From Bradyrhizobium sp. 139 (lineage in GTDB: Bacteria > Pseudomonadota > Alphaproteobacteria > Rhizobiales > Xanthobacteraceae), in the NCBI RefSeq assembly GCF_023074175.1, contig NZ_JADPKS010000104.1, positions 62,001 to 126,000 on the forward strand: a stretch of 64,000 nucleotides of DNA, read 5' to 3'. The notes under the pieces were generated by a model that did no database searches, was not told where the DNA came from, and saw only the letters and a program-made list of their open reading frames with translations. The translations under genes and the position numbers were made by a program. Shown piece after piece: positions 50,710-60,866 of the stretch. Numbering within the stretch: position 1 is the first letter of the stretch; every line of letters begins with the position of its first letter.

Positions 50710-52725
50710 CTACACGCCGAATGGATAGGTATCGGGCACGCCGGGCTTGGCGTGCTCCGGCCCTAGCGGCGTAACAGCCGAGGTCTCATCGAACCAGACG
50801 AAGGCGTCGAATTGCTGCGGTAGTGAGGCATTGGCGTAGTGGCTCATTAGTTCGGTATCGGGCCTGTAGATGACGCCGATGAACCGCTCCAGCCGCGGCT
50901 CCAGAAGACGGCGCCGGACAGGCTGATCGCGGCCAAGATCGAGCAGGAAGCGTGGAACATTGGCATCGTGGCAGGCGCGCTCGTAGCTGTCGCGATGCGA
51001 CGGTCGCACGCGCTTGATTTCCATATCGCCGCCCCAGTCGGACGCCGCTGCCACAGTGCCCGTGTGCGTGCCGAAGCCGATCAGTGCAGCCTCCCCGCCA
51101 AATCGATCTCGGCAGAGCTGGCCGATGTTCAGCTCATCGCGGACGGCGCCCATTTCGGTGTGACGGGCATCGCCGATGTGAGAGTTATGTGCCCAGACCA
51201 CGGCCTTGGATTGTGGCCCGTGTGCGTCAAGCAGATGTCCCAGCGTCTCGAACATATGCGTATCGCGCAAGTTCCAGGATTCCGCGCCACCATAGTACAT
51301 GATCCGATAATAGCGCTCGGCGGAAGCAATCAGACGTGCGTTCTGTGCGGCATCGAGAAAGTCTTCACGGTTCTCGCCAATGTATTCGATCCGCCGTTGC
51401 AGCAGCTCCCGACATTGATCGACCACCGCCTTTTCGCACTTGCGGTACCCTGCCGTGAGCACCGCTCGTCCGTAAGTGGAGGGTTCTTTCTGCCAAGGCG
51501 TGAGGCAGGCATAGCGCTCACGCGCCACGGCCGCAGCTTTAGGGTCGACCTTGTCGAGATATTCGAGGATGGCGGCAATGGAGCCGTTCATGTTGTAGAG
51601 GTCGAGACCAAAAAAGCCGGCGCGCTGCTCCGGCTTGAGATTTTCATTGCGCTCCCTCATCCAACCGAGGAACGCATCCACATCGGTGTTGCGCCACATC
51701 CAGGTCGGAAAGCGCTGAAATGGCGGTTCCTCTCCAAGACGTGCTGGCCGATGGCGGACATAGCGGTCGGCCGCGGCCGCATCAGGCCAGTCCGCCTCGA
51801 CGGCAATGATCGTGAAGCCATGCTCCTCGATCAAACGCATGGTGATGGCCGCCCGCGCGCGGTAGAACTCGGATGTTCCGTGGCTCGCCTCACCCAGCAA
51901 AACGACGCGGCGATCGGCGAAGCGATCGAACAATTGTCCGAAAGCGGGGTCGTCGAGCCCGGGCAGCGGCTCCGCCAGGCCGGCGATCATTTCAGACAAG
52001 GTTTGTGCACGTGATCGGCCTTGCGCGCCGCTCGTGGCCGCGCTTCGGCCATCCTCCGCCCAACCTTGCTCACCGATCAATGGCACGAACGCGACGGCGC
52101 CAAGATTCTCCTCTTCGAATTCAGACCCGCTCTTCCGGGTGAGCTTTATCAGAGTCTGATAGCGCTCTTCCTCGCCCACCGGAATCACCAGGCGGCCGCC
52201 GATTGCGAGCTGCTCCTTCAGCGCCGAAGGCACCTCAGGTCCGCCGGCCGCGACGAGGATTGCATCGAACGGCGCGGCTTCTAGCCAACCCCGCGTGCCA
52301 TCACCAACGCGCAGTTCGATATTCTCGTAACCGAGCTTCTTCAGCCTCTGCTGGGCGGTTTTGCCTAACGATGGGTGGCGCTCAATGGCGCAGACCCGGT
52401 TGGCAATCTGACTGAGGACGGCTGCCGCGTAGCCGGAGCCAGCGCCTACTTCGAGAACGCTGTCGCCGGGCTTGACCTCGGCCGCCTCGATCATCAGCGC
52501 GACGATGTAAGGTTGCGAGATGGTCTGACCTTCGCCAATCGGCAGTGGGCCATCTTCGTAGGCGAATTCTTCGAAGCCGGGTTCGACGAAAAGCTCGCGG
52601 GGCACACGGCGCAGTGCCTCCAAGACGTAAGTATCCCGTACTCCGCGTCGGGCAATCTGAATATCAACCATCCGGTCCCGGGCGCGCACAAGATCAAGCA
52701 TTGGCTTTACCTCGTCATCCGGCAT
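50710..52725 (-). CDS. fusion of protein-L-isoaspartate O-methyltransferase and erythromycin esterase domain
   Basis: A 671-residue two-domain protein. Residues about 1-215 match PCMT, with S-Q-P-Y-I-V-A-L-M and the SAM-binding V-L-E-V-G-A-G-S-G-Y-A-A-A-V-L, which repairs isoaspartyl residues in aged proteins. Residues about 240-660 match the erythromycin esterase family, with V-L-L-G-E-A-S-H-G-T-S-E-F-Y-R-A-R (catalytic His), A-V-E-A-D-W-P-D and A-H-N-S-H-I-G-D-A-R. The fusion is known in Bradyrhizobium and relatives; the esterase half probably acts on a stress metabolite rather than a drug. GGAGAG lies 7 bases before the ATG. A perfect EcfG promoter is upstream. Confidence 0.83.
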   Translation of the reverse strand: MPDDEVKPMLDLVRARDRMVDIQIARRGVRDTYVLEALRRVPRELFVEPGFEEFAYEDGPLPIGEGQTISQPYIVALMIEAAEVKPGDSVLEVGAGSGYAAAVLSQIANRVCAIERHPSLGKTAQQRLKKLGYENIELRVGDGTRGWLEAAPFDAILVAAGGPEVPSALKEQLAIGGRLVIPVGEEERYQTLIKLTRKSGSEFEEENLGAVAFVPLIGEQGWAEDGRSAATSGAQGRSRAQTLSEMIAGLAEPLPGLDDPAFGQLFDRFADRRVVLLGEASHGTSEFYRARAAITMRLIEEHGFTIIAVEADWPDAAAADRYVRHRPARLGEEPPFQRFPTWMWRNTDVDAFLGWMRERNENLKPEQRAGFFGLDLYNMNGSIAAILEYLDKVDPKAAAVARERYACLTPWQKEPSTYGRAVLTAGYRKCEKAVVDQCRELLQRRIEYIGENREDFLDAAQNARLIASAERYYRIMYYGGAESWNLRDTHMFETLGHLLDAHGPQSKAVVWAHNSHIGDARHTEMGAVRDELNIGQLCRDRFGGEAALIGFGTHTGTVAAASDWGGDMEIKRVRPSHRDSYERACHDANVPRFLLDLGRDQPVRRRLLEPRLERFIGVIYRPDTELMSHYANASLPQQFDAFVWFDETSAVTPLGPEHAKPGVPDTYPFGV

Positions 52726-52727
52726 AG

Positions 52728-54595
52728 GTGGGCTCTCCGCCCGAACGAGATTCCGCGCAGAGCATCGCCGGCGTCCTTGCGGTGGCCCTCGACTTTTTTG
52801 CGTCAGCCCGGTCCAGCTCCGTCACAACGGAACGTGTCCCTCAAAACATCGTTCCAGGACCTCGATCTCTTGGTCGATCCCGCGACGCGGAAACAATTGA
52901 CTTAATCGAAAAACTGCCGGGAACCGGAACTACCGCGCCGGCTCTCACCGACTACGTCCGGTACACGGGCGCTGGCAGGATCGTCTTCAACCACACCGCC
53001 GGCGACTACGTATTCGCGCCATCCATGAGTGGCAGCGGTTCAGTGCGCGTCGAGGCCGGCACGACGATTCTCACCGGCGCCAACATCTATACCGGCGGCG
53101 CCACGATCTCAGGCGGAATATTGCAACTCGGCAATGGCAGCACGTCAGGCAGCATTGCTGGCAATGTGACGAACAACGGCACGCTGGCCTTCAACCGTTC
53201 GGACTCAGTGAGCTTCAGCGGCACGATCTCGGACGGGGGCACGGTCAACCAGATCGGCACCGGGACCACAATCCTCACCGGCGCCAGCACCTACACGGGC
53301 GCGACCAGCGTGACCGGCGGCACGCTGCGGGTGAAGGGTTCGCTCGTCTCGGCGACGACGGTCGGTCCCGGCGGCACGCTCGGCGGCAGCGGCACGCTCG
53401 GCCACACCACCATCAATGGCGGTACGCTCGCACCCGGCACCGTGCAGGTCATCGCCGTGCCGGGCAGCTACGTGCCGTACCGGACCTACACCATCCTCAA
53501 TGCCGCCAGCGGCCCGAACGGCAGCTTTTCCGGCGTGAGCGCGAACTTTACCTTTCTCGCGCCCTCGCTCTCCTATGACGCCCACAATGTATTCCTGACC
53601 CTCGAACAGACCGTGGCGCTGGCGAGCCTCGCGCAGACCCTGAACCAGGGCGCGACCGCCGCGGCGGGCAGACGCCGTTCGACAGCAGCAATGGATCAAT
53701 GGCTTCGCTGGCCTATGCGGCGGAGCAGACGGCGAAGGCCGCACCGTTCGCGCCGACGCCGGCTCCGACGCTGATCTTCTGGGCGCAGGGTTTTGGCGCG
53801 TGGGGCAGGTTCGGCGGCGACGGCAATGCAGCCACCGTCGACCGGAGGGTCGACGGTGCCATTGTCGGCGTCGACAAATGGTTCGGCAACGGCTGGCAGT
53901 TCGGCTTCGCCGCCGGTTTCTCGGACGCGAAGGTGAATGTGAGCGCGCGGCAGAGCGCCGCCACGATTGAAAGCGGCCATGTTGCGATCTATGGCGACAA
54001 GAGTTTCGGGGCGTTCAACCTGCGCACGGGCGCGGCCTATGCGCACCACCGCATCGACACCACGCGCGCGATCATGTTTCCTGGCTTCGCCGACCGCACC
54101 ACCGCGAATTACGACGGCAGCACCGCGCAGGTGTTCGGCGAGATCGGCTACGGCGTCACGCACGGCAGCGTCGCCATCGAACCGTTCGCCGGCCTTGCCT
54201 GGGTGCAGGCGAAGACCAACCGCTTCACCGAAACCGGCGGGCCCGCGGCACTCGTGGGGCTGAGCAACACCGAACAGACCGACACCTCCACGCTTGGCGC
54301 ACGCTTCGCCACCACCTTCACGCTCGCGAATGGCCTAGCGCTGGCGCCGCGCTTTTCCACCGCCTGGCAGCATGCCTTCGGCGACGTGACGCCGGCCGCC
54401 GCGCTCACCTTCGCCAGCGGCGGGCCCAACGTCAGCATCGCCGGCGTGCCGCCGGCACGGGACGGCGCGGTGCTCGAGGCCGGCGCCGATCTGCGTCTCT
54501 CGGCCAACGCCACGTTGGGCGTCAGCTATCTCGGCCAGTTCGCGAGCAGCGTCGAAGACCATGCGGTCAAGGGCAAGCTGCTGTGGAATTTCTGA
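52728..54595 (+). pseudogene. autotransporter, truncated at the 5' end and frameshifted
   Basis: From about 52960 the frame reads as an autotransporter passenger: I-V-F-N-H-T-A-G-D-Y, T-I-L-T-G-A-N-I-Y-T-G-G-A-T and T-G-A-S-T-Y-T-G-A-T beta-helix turns with G-G-T-L-R-V repeats. No signal peptide precedes it. Near 53665-53680 the frame changes; the barrel part continues in another frame from T-P-F-D-S-S-N-G-S-M-A-S-L-A-Y-A-A-E-Q to the barrel strands and the terminal K-G-K-L-L-W-N-F at 54595, a standard C-terminal Phe. Restoring one G in the run at about 53669 would join the halves. The 3' part from 53699 could be made as a barrel alone, but has no signal sequence. Confidence 0.78.
52829..52855. 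promoter_or_regulatory. symmetric EcfG-type promoter, perfect on both strands
   Basis: Plus strand: GGAAC (52829-52833), 16 bases, CGTT (52850-52853). Minus strand: GGAAC (52855-52851), 16 bases, CGTT (52834-52831). The two sets share the palindrome GGAACG-N15-CGTTCC. The minus-strand promoter points to the PCMT/esterase operon; the plus-strand one points to the autotransporter remnant. Confidence 0.7.
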
Positions 54596-54900
54596 ACGGA
54601 GCTGCGGGTCGACGGCGATCCGCCGCTCAGGCTACCGATCCCGTCATGGCCTGCAATTGGGACAGGACGTCAATTGCGACCCATGCCCCCTCCAGCGATA
54701 GCGCAGTGGCTCGCGCTGCGGGTGATGGCGGCGAACCCGGGGCCTAGGGCCACATTGCTGGACAGCGAGCCAGACCGGCCGTCACTTCCCCGCGTCGCTG
54801 CCCCTCGACGCATCCGCATCAAAGGCAGCAGGGATGTGCTCGCACGGGCCCGTCCTGGCCCAAAGACCGCTCGTTCCGCGTGTTCGCAGATGGTACCGAG
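54596..54900. other. 305-base region without a recognised feature
   Basis: Between the autotransporter remnant and tRNA-Phe. Short open frames on both strands show no ribosome-binding sites or family motifs. I see no clear hairpin terminator. Confidence 0.5.
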
Positions 54901-54976
54901 TGGTGCCCAGGGGCGGAATCGAACCACCGACACTGCGATTTTCAGTCGCATGCTCTACCAACTGAGCTACCTGGGC
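54901..54976 (-). tRNA. tRNA-Phe (anticodon GAA), CCA encoded
   Basis: The minus strand reads GCCCAGGTAGCTCAGTTGG in the acceptor/D arm, anticodon loop CTGAAAA with anticodon GAA, T-loop GGTTCGATTCC, and closing CTGGGCA plus CCA. The acceptor stem pairs fully. Length 76 with CCA. No second tRNA is adjacent. Confidence 0.96.
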
Positions 54977-55160
54977 GTGCTCGAAGAGAGGGGCCAAAGA
55001 GAAGGGCAAGGCCCATCGAGCGGGCGGTTTATAGTGGGCTGAAGGCTGCCTGTCCACCCGGCTTCGCCAAGAGGCTTCGCCGGGCGCGGCCCGGCTGTGC
55101 ACAAGGTGCTGCTGGCGCGCAGCCGATTGGATGTTCGCATAACGTATTGATATTATTTAT

Positions 55161-55343
55161 TCATTCGATGTCATCCACCTCGTCGTCGCGGCCGGGGATG
55201 ACATAGGTGCCTTTCAGCCAGCGGTTCAGGTCGACGTCGCGGCAGCGCGAGGAGCAGAACGGGCGGGTGGCCTGTGACTGCGGCTTGCCGCAGATCGGGC
55301 AAGTTTTGAGGGAGCTTCCGGGCTTTTTGGTTTGATCATCCAT
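55161..55343 (-). CDS. yacG: DNA gyrase inhibitor YacG
   Basis: A 60-residue zinc protein with C-P-I-C (Cys 15, Cys 18) and F-C-S-S-R-C (Cys 30, Cys 34) ligands and the D-L-N-R-W-L-K-G helix that binds GyrB. It ends with an acidic tail (DDEVDDIE). Start at 55343 gives the family length; the frame to 55457 overlaps unlikely sequence. It lies downstream of maf, a common alphaproteobacterial order. Confidence 0.87.
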   Translation of the reverse strand: MDDQTKKPGSSLKTCPICGKPQSQATRPFCSSRCRDVDLNRWLKGTYVIPGRDDEVDDIE

Positions 55344-55505
55344 GATGGGCGCGGCTTGTACGAGGTGACGGAGGTCAACAGGCTGTCGGCAAACGGGTTC
55401 CTGAGGCGGAGGCGCATGCATCCCTGCCGGCGCGCGCGGGTCGATTCTACTTTGCATGGGGTTGTTTTCGAGATTTTTGTCAGGCCGCCCCGGCCGTGGT
55501 GCCGC

Positions 55506-56135
55506 TCACAAGGTGACGGCGTTGAGCCAGCCGAAGCGGATCGGAAAACCCTCGCCGCCAAGCAGCGTCGTGGTCTCATAGAGCGGCAGGCCGACCACGT
55601 TGGTGTAGGAGCCGACCATCTTGACCACGAAAGAGCCGGCGATGCCCTGCACGGCGTAGCCGCCCGCTTTGCCGCGCCATTCGCCGGAGCCGATATAGGC
55701 CTGGATGTCGTCCTCGGAGAGGCGCTTGAACCGGACGCGGGTCTCGACCAGGCGCTGGCGGAAGGCCTCGCGCGGCGTGACCAGGCAAATCGCGGTGTAG
55801 ACGCGGTGGTTGCGGCCCGACAGCAGCCGCAGGCACTGCGCCGCCTCGTCGACAAGATTGGCTTTGGGCAGGATGCGGCGGCCGACCGCCACCACCGTGT
55901 CGGCGGAGAGGATGAAGGCACCGCGCAGCTCGTCGTCAAGCTGCACCGATTTGAGCGCCGCATCCGCCTTGGCGCGGGCAAGGCGATTGGCGCAGGCACG
56001 CGGCAGCTCGCCCCGCTTCGGCGTCTCGTCGACGTCGGCCGGCCGGAGCGCGTCCGGCTCGATGCCGGCCTGGTTGAGCAGCGACAGGCGCCGCGGCGAA
56101 CCGGAGGCAAGAACGAATTTGGGGCGGCCGAGCAT
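55506..56135 (-). CDS. maf: Maf-like nucleoside triphosphate pyrophosphatase
   Basis: A 209-residue Maf/YceF-YhdE protein that hydrolyses non-canonical or modified NTPs. Motifs are F-V-L-A-S-G-S-P-R-R-L at the N-terminus, D-V-D-E-T-P, A-D-T-V-V-A-V-G (catalytic Asp), and the Y-I-G-S-G-E-W-R-G-K-A-G-G-Y segment with A-G-S-F-V-V-K-M-V-G-S-Y. Complete. Followed by yacG after a gap of 162 bases. Confidence 0.9.
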   Translation of the reverse strand: MLGRPKFVLASGSPRRLSLLNQAGIEPDALRPADVDETPKRGELPRACANRLARAKADAALKSVQLDDELRGAFILSADTVVAVGRRILPKANLVDEAAQCLRLLSGRNHRVYTAICLVTPREAFRQRLVETRVRFKRLSEDDIQAYIGSGEWRGKAGGYAVQGIAGSFVVKMVGSYTNVVGLPLYETTTLLGGEGFPIRFGWLNAVTL

Positions 56136-56238
56136 CAGGTGATTTGGGGGATGAAGCAGGGGGTGAATTGCGCGCGGAACCTATCGGAAGGGGGCTGATT
56201 TCACAACCCGGGAACCCGGACTTTACTTGCGCCTCATG

Positions 56239-56706
56239 CTACCCGCTCGCCGCGCCCACCTTTGCAAAACGCCGGCGGATGCGCATCAGGAGCTGGTCGC
56301 AGACGTCGCGGTAGGCAGCTAACTTCTGGTCGCGGCTGCCTTCGATGGTGGTGGGATCCTGCGTCGGCCAGTATTCGACGTCGGCGGCGAGCGTGCGGGT
56401 CAGCTCCAGCGCCTTGTGGTGCGCTTCGGGCGAGAGCGTGATGATGAGGTCGAAATTCAGCCCCTCCCAGTCCTCGAGCTCCTCGAAAGTCTGCGGCTTG
56501 TGGACGGAGATGTCCTGGCCGAGCTCTGCCATCACGGAAACCGCGAACGGATCGAGCTCGCCGCGCCTGGCGCCGGCCGACTTCACGTAGAGGCCTTGCG
56601 GAAACATGTGCCGCAGCAGGCTCTCGGCCATCGGCGAGCGCACGCTGTTCATCGCGCAGGCGAACAGCACGGATTGCGGATCGCGTGCGCGTGGCGGACC
56701 CGCCAT
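56239..56706 (-). CDS. low-molecular-weight phosphotyrosine phosphatase family protein
   Basis: A 155-residue protein with the C-x5-R signature V-L-F-A-C-A-M-N-S-V-R-S-P (Cys 17, Arg 23) that forms the phosphate loop of low-Mr phosphatases and arsenate reductases. E-Y-W-P-T-Q-D-P-T supplies the Asp general acid. Known in alphaproteobacteria at this place after UPF0262. Its partner substrate is unknown. It starts 5 bases after the UPF0262 stop. Confidence 0.83.
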   Translation of the reverse strand: MAGPPRARDPQSVLFACAMNSVRSPMAESLLRHMFPQGLYVKSAGARRGELDPFAVSVMAELGQDISVHKPQTFEELEDWEGLNFDLIITLSPEAHHKALELTRTLAADVEYWPTQDPTTIEGSRDQKLAAYRDVCDQLLMRIRRRFAKVGAASG

Positions 56707-56711
56707 CGCGC

Positions 56712-57205
56712 TTAACCCTTCCAGTGCAAAACAGTAATGAGCGTGAACAGCCGGCGCGAGGTTTCGAAGTCCACCCGCACCTTGCCCTTCAGCCGCTCCT
56801 GCAGCGTGCGCGATCCCTCGTCATGGATGCCGCGGCGGCCCATGTCGATGGCTTCGATCTTGTCCGGGGTCGCGGTGCGGATCGCCTGGTAATAGCTGTC
56901 GCAGATCATGAAATAGTCCTTCACGATCCGCCGGAACGGCGTCAGCGACAACAGATGCGCGACCACGGGCGTGCCGTCCTCGCGGCGAATGTCGAACATC
57001 AGCCGGCTGCCGGTGATGCCGATATGCAGCGTGAAGGGCCCCTTGCCGTCGGCACCATCAGGCGCGAACAGGTTCTGCTCGATCAGATCGTAGATCGCGA
57101 TCGCGCGCTCATGCTCGATGTCGGGCCCGGAACGGCCGATCGAGTCCTCGTCGAGGGTGACCGCGACGATGCGATTGGTCGAGTCGTCCTGTTCGGGCGG
57201 CTGGG

Positions 57206-57209
<4 letters not shown>
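56712..57209 (-). CDS. UPF0262 family protein
   Basis: A 165-residue protein of the alphaproteobacterial UPF0262 family: I-V-A-V-T-L-D-E-D-S-I-G-R, F-T-L-H-I-G-I-T-G-S-R-L-M-F-D-I-R, V-A-H-L-L-S-L-T-P-F-R-R-I-V-K-D-Y and M-G-R-R-G-I-H-D-E-G-S-R-T-L. The ATG overlaps the hisD stop by four bases (ATGA). Function unknown; coupling with hisD is conserved. Confidence 0.87.
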
Positions 57210-58501
<1,292 letters not shown>

Positions 58502-58663
58502 CTTTGGCTTGGCTTCTAGCTGGTTTTTTGGGGCGCGGTTTGGCTCACCAGACCCCTGCTCAATGGCGCGGCGGGCAAGCTGCGTCAACCCTTGGCAGTT
58601 CGACCCTTGGAAGCCGGCGTTCCGGCGGGGACCTCAGCGGATCTGGCTGGTATATTGGCCACC

Positions 58664-59113
58664 TCACTCCTCCTCCTCGAGGCCCAGTCCCGTCCCCAGC
58701 TCGTCCGCCCCCAGATCCGTCAACTCGCATTCCAGACATTCGACATCGAGGCGGATGGCGCCGCCTTGGGCGAACAGCAGGAGGGCGCTGCCGCCGGGCT
58801 CCTCGTCGCGGCCGTCCTGGGGGTGAAACTCGATGCCGACAAGGTCCAGAACCTCGTCCGGCGCGCCGAGGTCGATGTTGCGCGATTTGCAGGCCAGCAC
58901 GCGGTCAAAGCGGAGTGCGGCGACCAGCCGGCGGGGCGCAGCCTCGCCGTCCAGCGTCTGCTCCCAGTCCAGGCGGCTCATCCCGACCACCAGCCGCTTT
59001 TCGCTTTGGCGCCAGGTGATGTCGGCGGCCTGGACGCGGGCGTCCTGCACATGGGTCGAGATCACGGCGAGGTCGTCGGCGTCGAGCGCGATCAATTTGA
59101 GCTGGGGAGACAT
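58664..59113 (-). CDS. DUF2948 family protein
   Basis: A 149-residue protein of the alphaproteobacterial DUF2948 family: L-K-L-I-A-L-D-A-D-D-L-A-V-I-S-T-H-V-Q-D-A, I-T-W-R-Q-S-E-K-R, R-L-V-A-A-L-R-F-D-R-V-L, and an acidic C-terminus ending LEEEE. Usually found next to hisD. GAGGAGG lies 10 bases before the ATG at 59113; the ATG at 59122 is too close to that site. Function unknown. Confidence 0.83.
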   Translation of the reverse strand: MSPQLKLIALDADDLAVISTHVQDARVQAADITWRQSEKRLVVGMSRLDWEQTLDGEAAPRRLVAALRFDRVLACKSRNIDLGAPDEVLDLVGIEFHPQDGRDEEPGGSALLLFAQGGAIRLDVECLECELTDLGADELGTGLGLEEEE

Positions 59114-59194
59114 CGCCGGCATTCCTCCTCGGGGGCCGATAAGGCTCAACGCGCGCGGACGTGGAAATTTCCGCAAACCTAACGGGCCGGCGGA

Positions 59195-59854
59195 CTAGAG
59201 GCTATTGATATCCTCCATCTCCAGCACCTTCCGCGGATACCCCTCCCGGGCGACATGGATCATGGCGCGGCCCATCTGCTCGGTCGAGGTGACGAGCCGC
59301 GGCGAGATCCGGCGCAGCGCCGACCAGAGCGGCCAGGTTGCGGCATACACGGCCTGCACCCAGGCCGTCTTGGAGCGGGCGCCGTGCAGGGGCTGGATCG
59401 CGCCGGGCCGGAACATGTAGGCCCCCCTGAACGGCAGCTTGAGCAGATCGTTTTCGGTCTTGCCCTTGATCCGTGCCCACATCCGCGACCCCTGCTCGGT
59501 GGAATCGGTGCCGGCGCCGGTGACGTAGACGAATGTCATCTGCGGATTGAGCTTCGCCAGCGTCGTCGCCGCCGCCAGCGTGAGGTCGTAAGTGAGATGG
59601 CGGTAGCGCTCTTCGCTCATGCCGATCGAGGAGACGCCGAGGCAGAAGAAGCAGGCATCGAAGCCGGTGAGCTGCGCTTCGATCGCCGAATAATCCAGGA
59701 AGTTGTCGTGGATGATCTCGACGAGCTTGGTGTTGCGCACGCCGGTCGGACTGCGCCCCACCGCAACCACGCGGCCGATGCCGGTGTCGATCAGGCATTC
59801 GCGCAATACGCCCTGCCCGACCATGCCGGTCGCACCGAAGATGATGACTTGCAT
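59195..59854 (-). CDS. NAD(P)H-binding epimerase-like protein
   Basis: A 219-residue Rossmann-fold protein of the atypical SDR/NmrA-HTATIP2 group: I-F-G-A-T-G-M-V-G-Q-G-V-L-R-E-C-L at the N-terminus, G-F-D-A-C-F-F-C-L-G-V-S-S, Y-V-T-G-A-G-T-D-S and R-P-G-A-I-Q-P. Catalytic YxxxK is not evident, so it may be a regulator or oxidoreductase. The ATG at 59884 overlaps the upstream SDR stop (ATGA) and would add 10 residues; 59854 matches the family start better. Cotranscribed with the SDR gene. Confidence 0.77.
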   Translation of the reverse strand: MQVIIFGATGMVGQGVLRECLIDTGIGRVVAVGRSPTGVRNTKLVEIIHDNFLDYSAIEAQLTGFDACFFCLGVSSIGMSEERYRHLTYDLTLAAATTLAKLNPQMTFVYVTGAGTDSTEQGSRMWARIKGKTENDLLKLPFRGAYMFRPGAIQPLHGARSKTAWVQAVYAATWPLWSALRRISPRLVTSTEQMGRAMIHVAREGYPRKVLEMEDINSL

Positions 59855-59880
59855 CGGGACGCCCCCGGCGGGCTCGCGGC

Positions 59881-60819
59881 TCATGCGGCGACCGTGATCT
59901 CGTCGAAGGATACACCGGTCAACGTCGCCGAGGCATCCCACAGCATGGCGGCCACAGCGAAATCCTTCGCTTGCGGCATGATCTTCGCCCGCCTGGGCAG
60001 CCCCTTCAATTCGTAGAACCAGTTCGGACCGTAATAGCCGCCGGGCTCCGCGGCCGGAGAGGTCGCCGCGAACAGGGTGGGCAGCGCGCCTTCGGCCGCA
60101 GACTGGCTGATGAAAGGCTGCAACCATCGGCTCACCAGCGACTGGAAGGTGTTGGTGCCCGGTCCGTTCGGAATGAGATCAGTCCGCGCGTAGCCGGGGT
60201 GGGCCGCAAGGCTCATCAAGCCCCAGCCGGCGGCGAGACTGCGGCGCTGCAACTCCAGCGAAAACATCAGCATCGCCAGCTTGGACTGGCAATAGGCGCG
60301 CCAGGGGCGATAGGAACGCTTGCTTTGCAAATCGTCGAAATTGATCGCGCCGGAGCGATGCGCGAGGCTCGACAGATTGACGATGCGAGGTGCCTTCGCG
60401 CGGCGAAGCTGCGGCAACAGCCGCGCTGTCAGCGCGTAATGGCCGAGATAATTGGTGCCGAACTGCTTCTCGAAACCATCCTCCGTCTGCTGCCGCTTCG
60501 GCAACGCCATTACGCCGGCATTGTTGATGAGGAGATCGAGCTGCTCGTTGCTGGCGGCAAAGCGCCTGGTAAAATCGGCGACGGAGGCAAGACTGGCGAG
60601 ATCGAGATGCTCGTAGGCGATCAGCGCATTGGGAAACCGCTCGCAAATGCCCTCGATTGCGCGCAGGCCCTTTGCGTCGTTGCGCCCGGTGAGTATGACA
60701 ATGGCACCGGCGCCCGCCAGCGCCATCGCCGTCTCGTAACCGAGGCCGCCTGTCGCCCCGGTCACGACGGCGGTCTTGCCGCTGAGAGAGGGGATGTCTG
60801 CTGTGGTCCAGTCGATCAT
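59881..60819 (-). CDS. SDR family oxidoreductase (retinol/protochlorophyllide-reductase-like)
   Basis: A 312-residue extended-type short-chain dehydrogenase: A-V-V-T-G-A-T-G-G-L-G-Y-E-T, L-L-I-N-N-A-G-V-M-A, the Ser in V-N-L-S-S-L-A-H-R, and Y-C-Q-S-K-L-A-M (Tyr, Lys). N-Y-L-G-H-Y is a sub-family mark. Substrate unknown. Divergent from the TetR gene, with the operator-like region between, so it is probably under TetR control. Confidence 0.87.
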   Translation of the reverse strand: MIDWTTADIPSLSGKTAVVTGATGGLGYETAMALAGAGAIVILTGRNDAKGLRAIEGICERFPNALIAYEHLDLASLASVADFTRRFAASNEQLDLLINNAGVMALPKRQQTEDGFEKQFGTNYLGHYALTARLLPQLRRAKAPRIVNLSSLAHRSGAINFDDLQSKRSYRPWRAYCQSKLAMLMFSLELQRRSLAAGWGLMSLAAHPGYARTDLIPNGPGTNTFQSLVSRWLQPFISQSAAEGALPTLFAATSPAAEPGGYYGPNWFYELKGLPRRAKIMPQAKDFAVAAMLWDASATLTGVSFDEITVAA

Positions 60820-60866
60820 GCCATAGCTCCGTCGGGGCTCGAAAAGGCCCGCGACGGGTCTAAATG

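Noticed and set aside
41000..52700. FNR/FixK boxes (TTGAT-N4-ATCAA) for a low-oxygen regulon
   Set aside because: I looked upstream of each gene in this interval and found no convincing match.
54901..54976. tRNA-Phe as integration site for a genomic island covering the stress cluster
   Set aside because: No integrase gene and no second copy of the tRNA 3' end were seen in the window.
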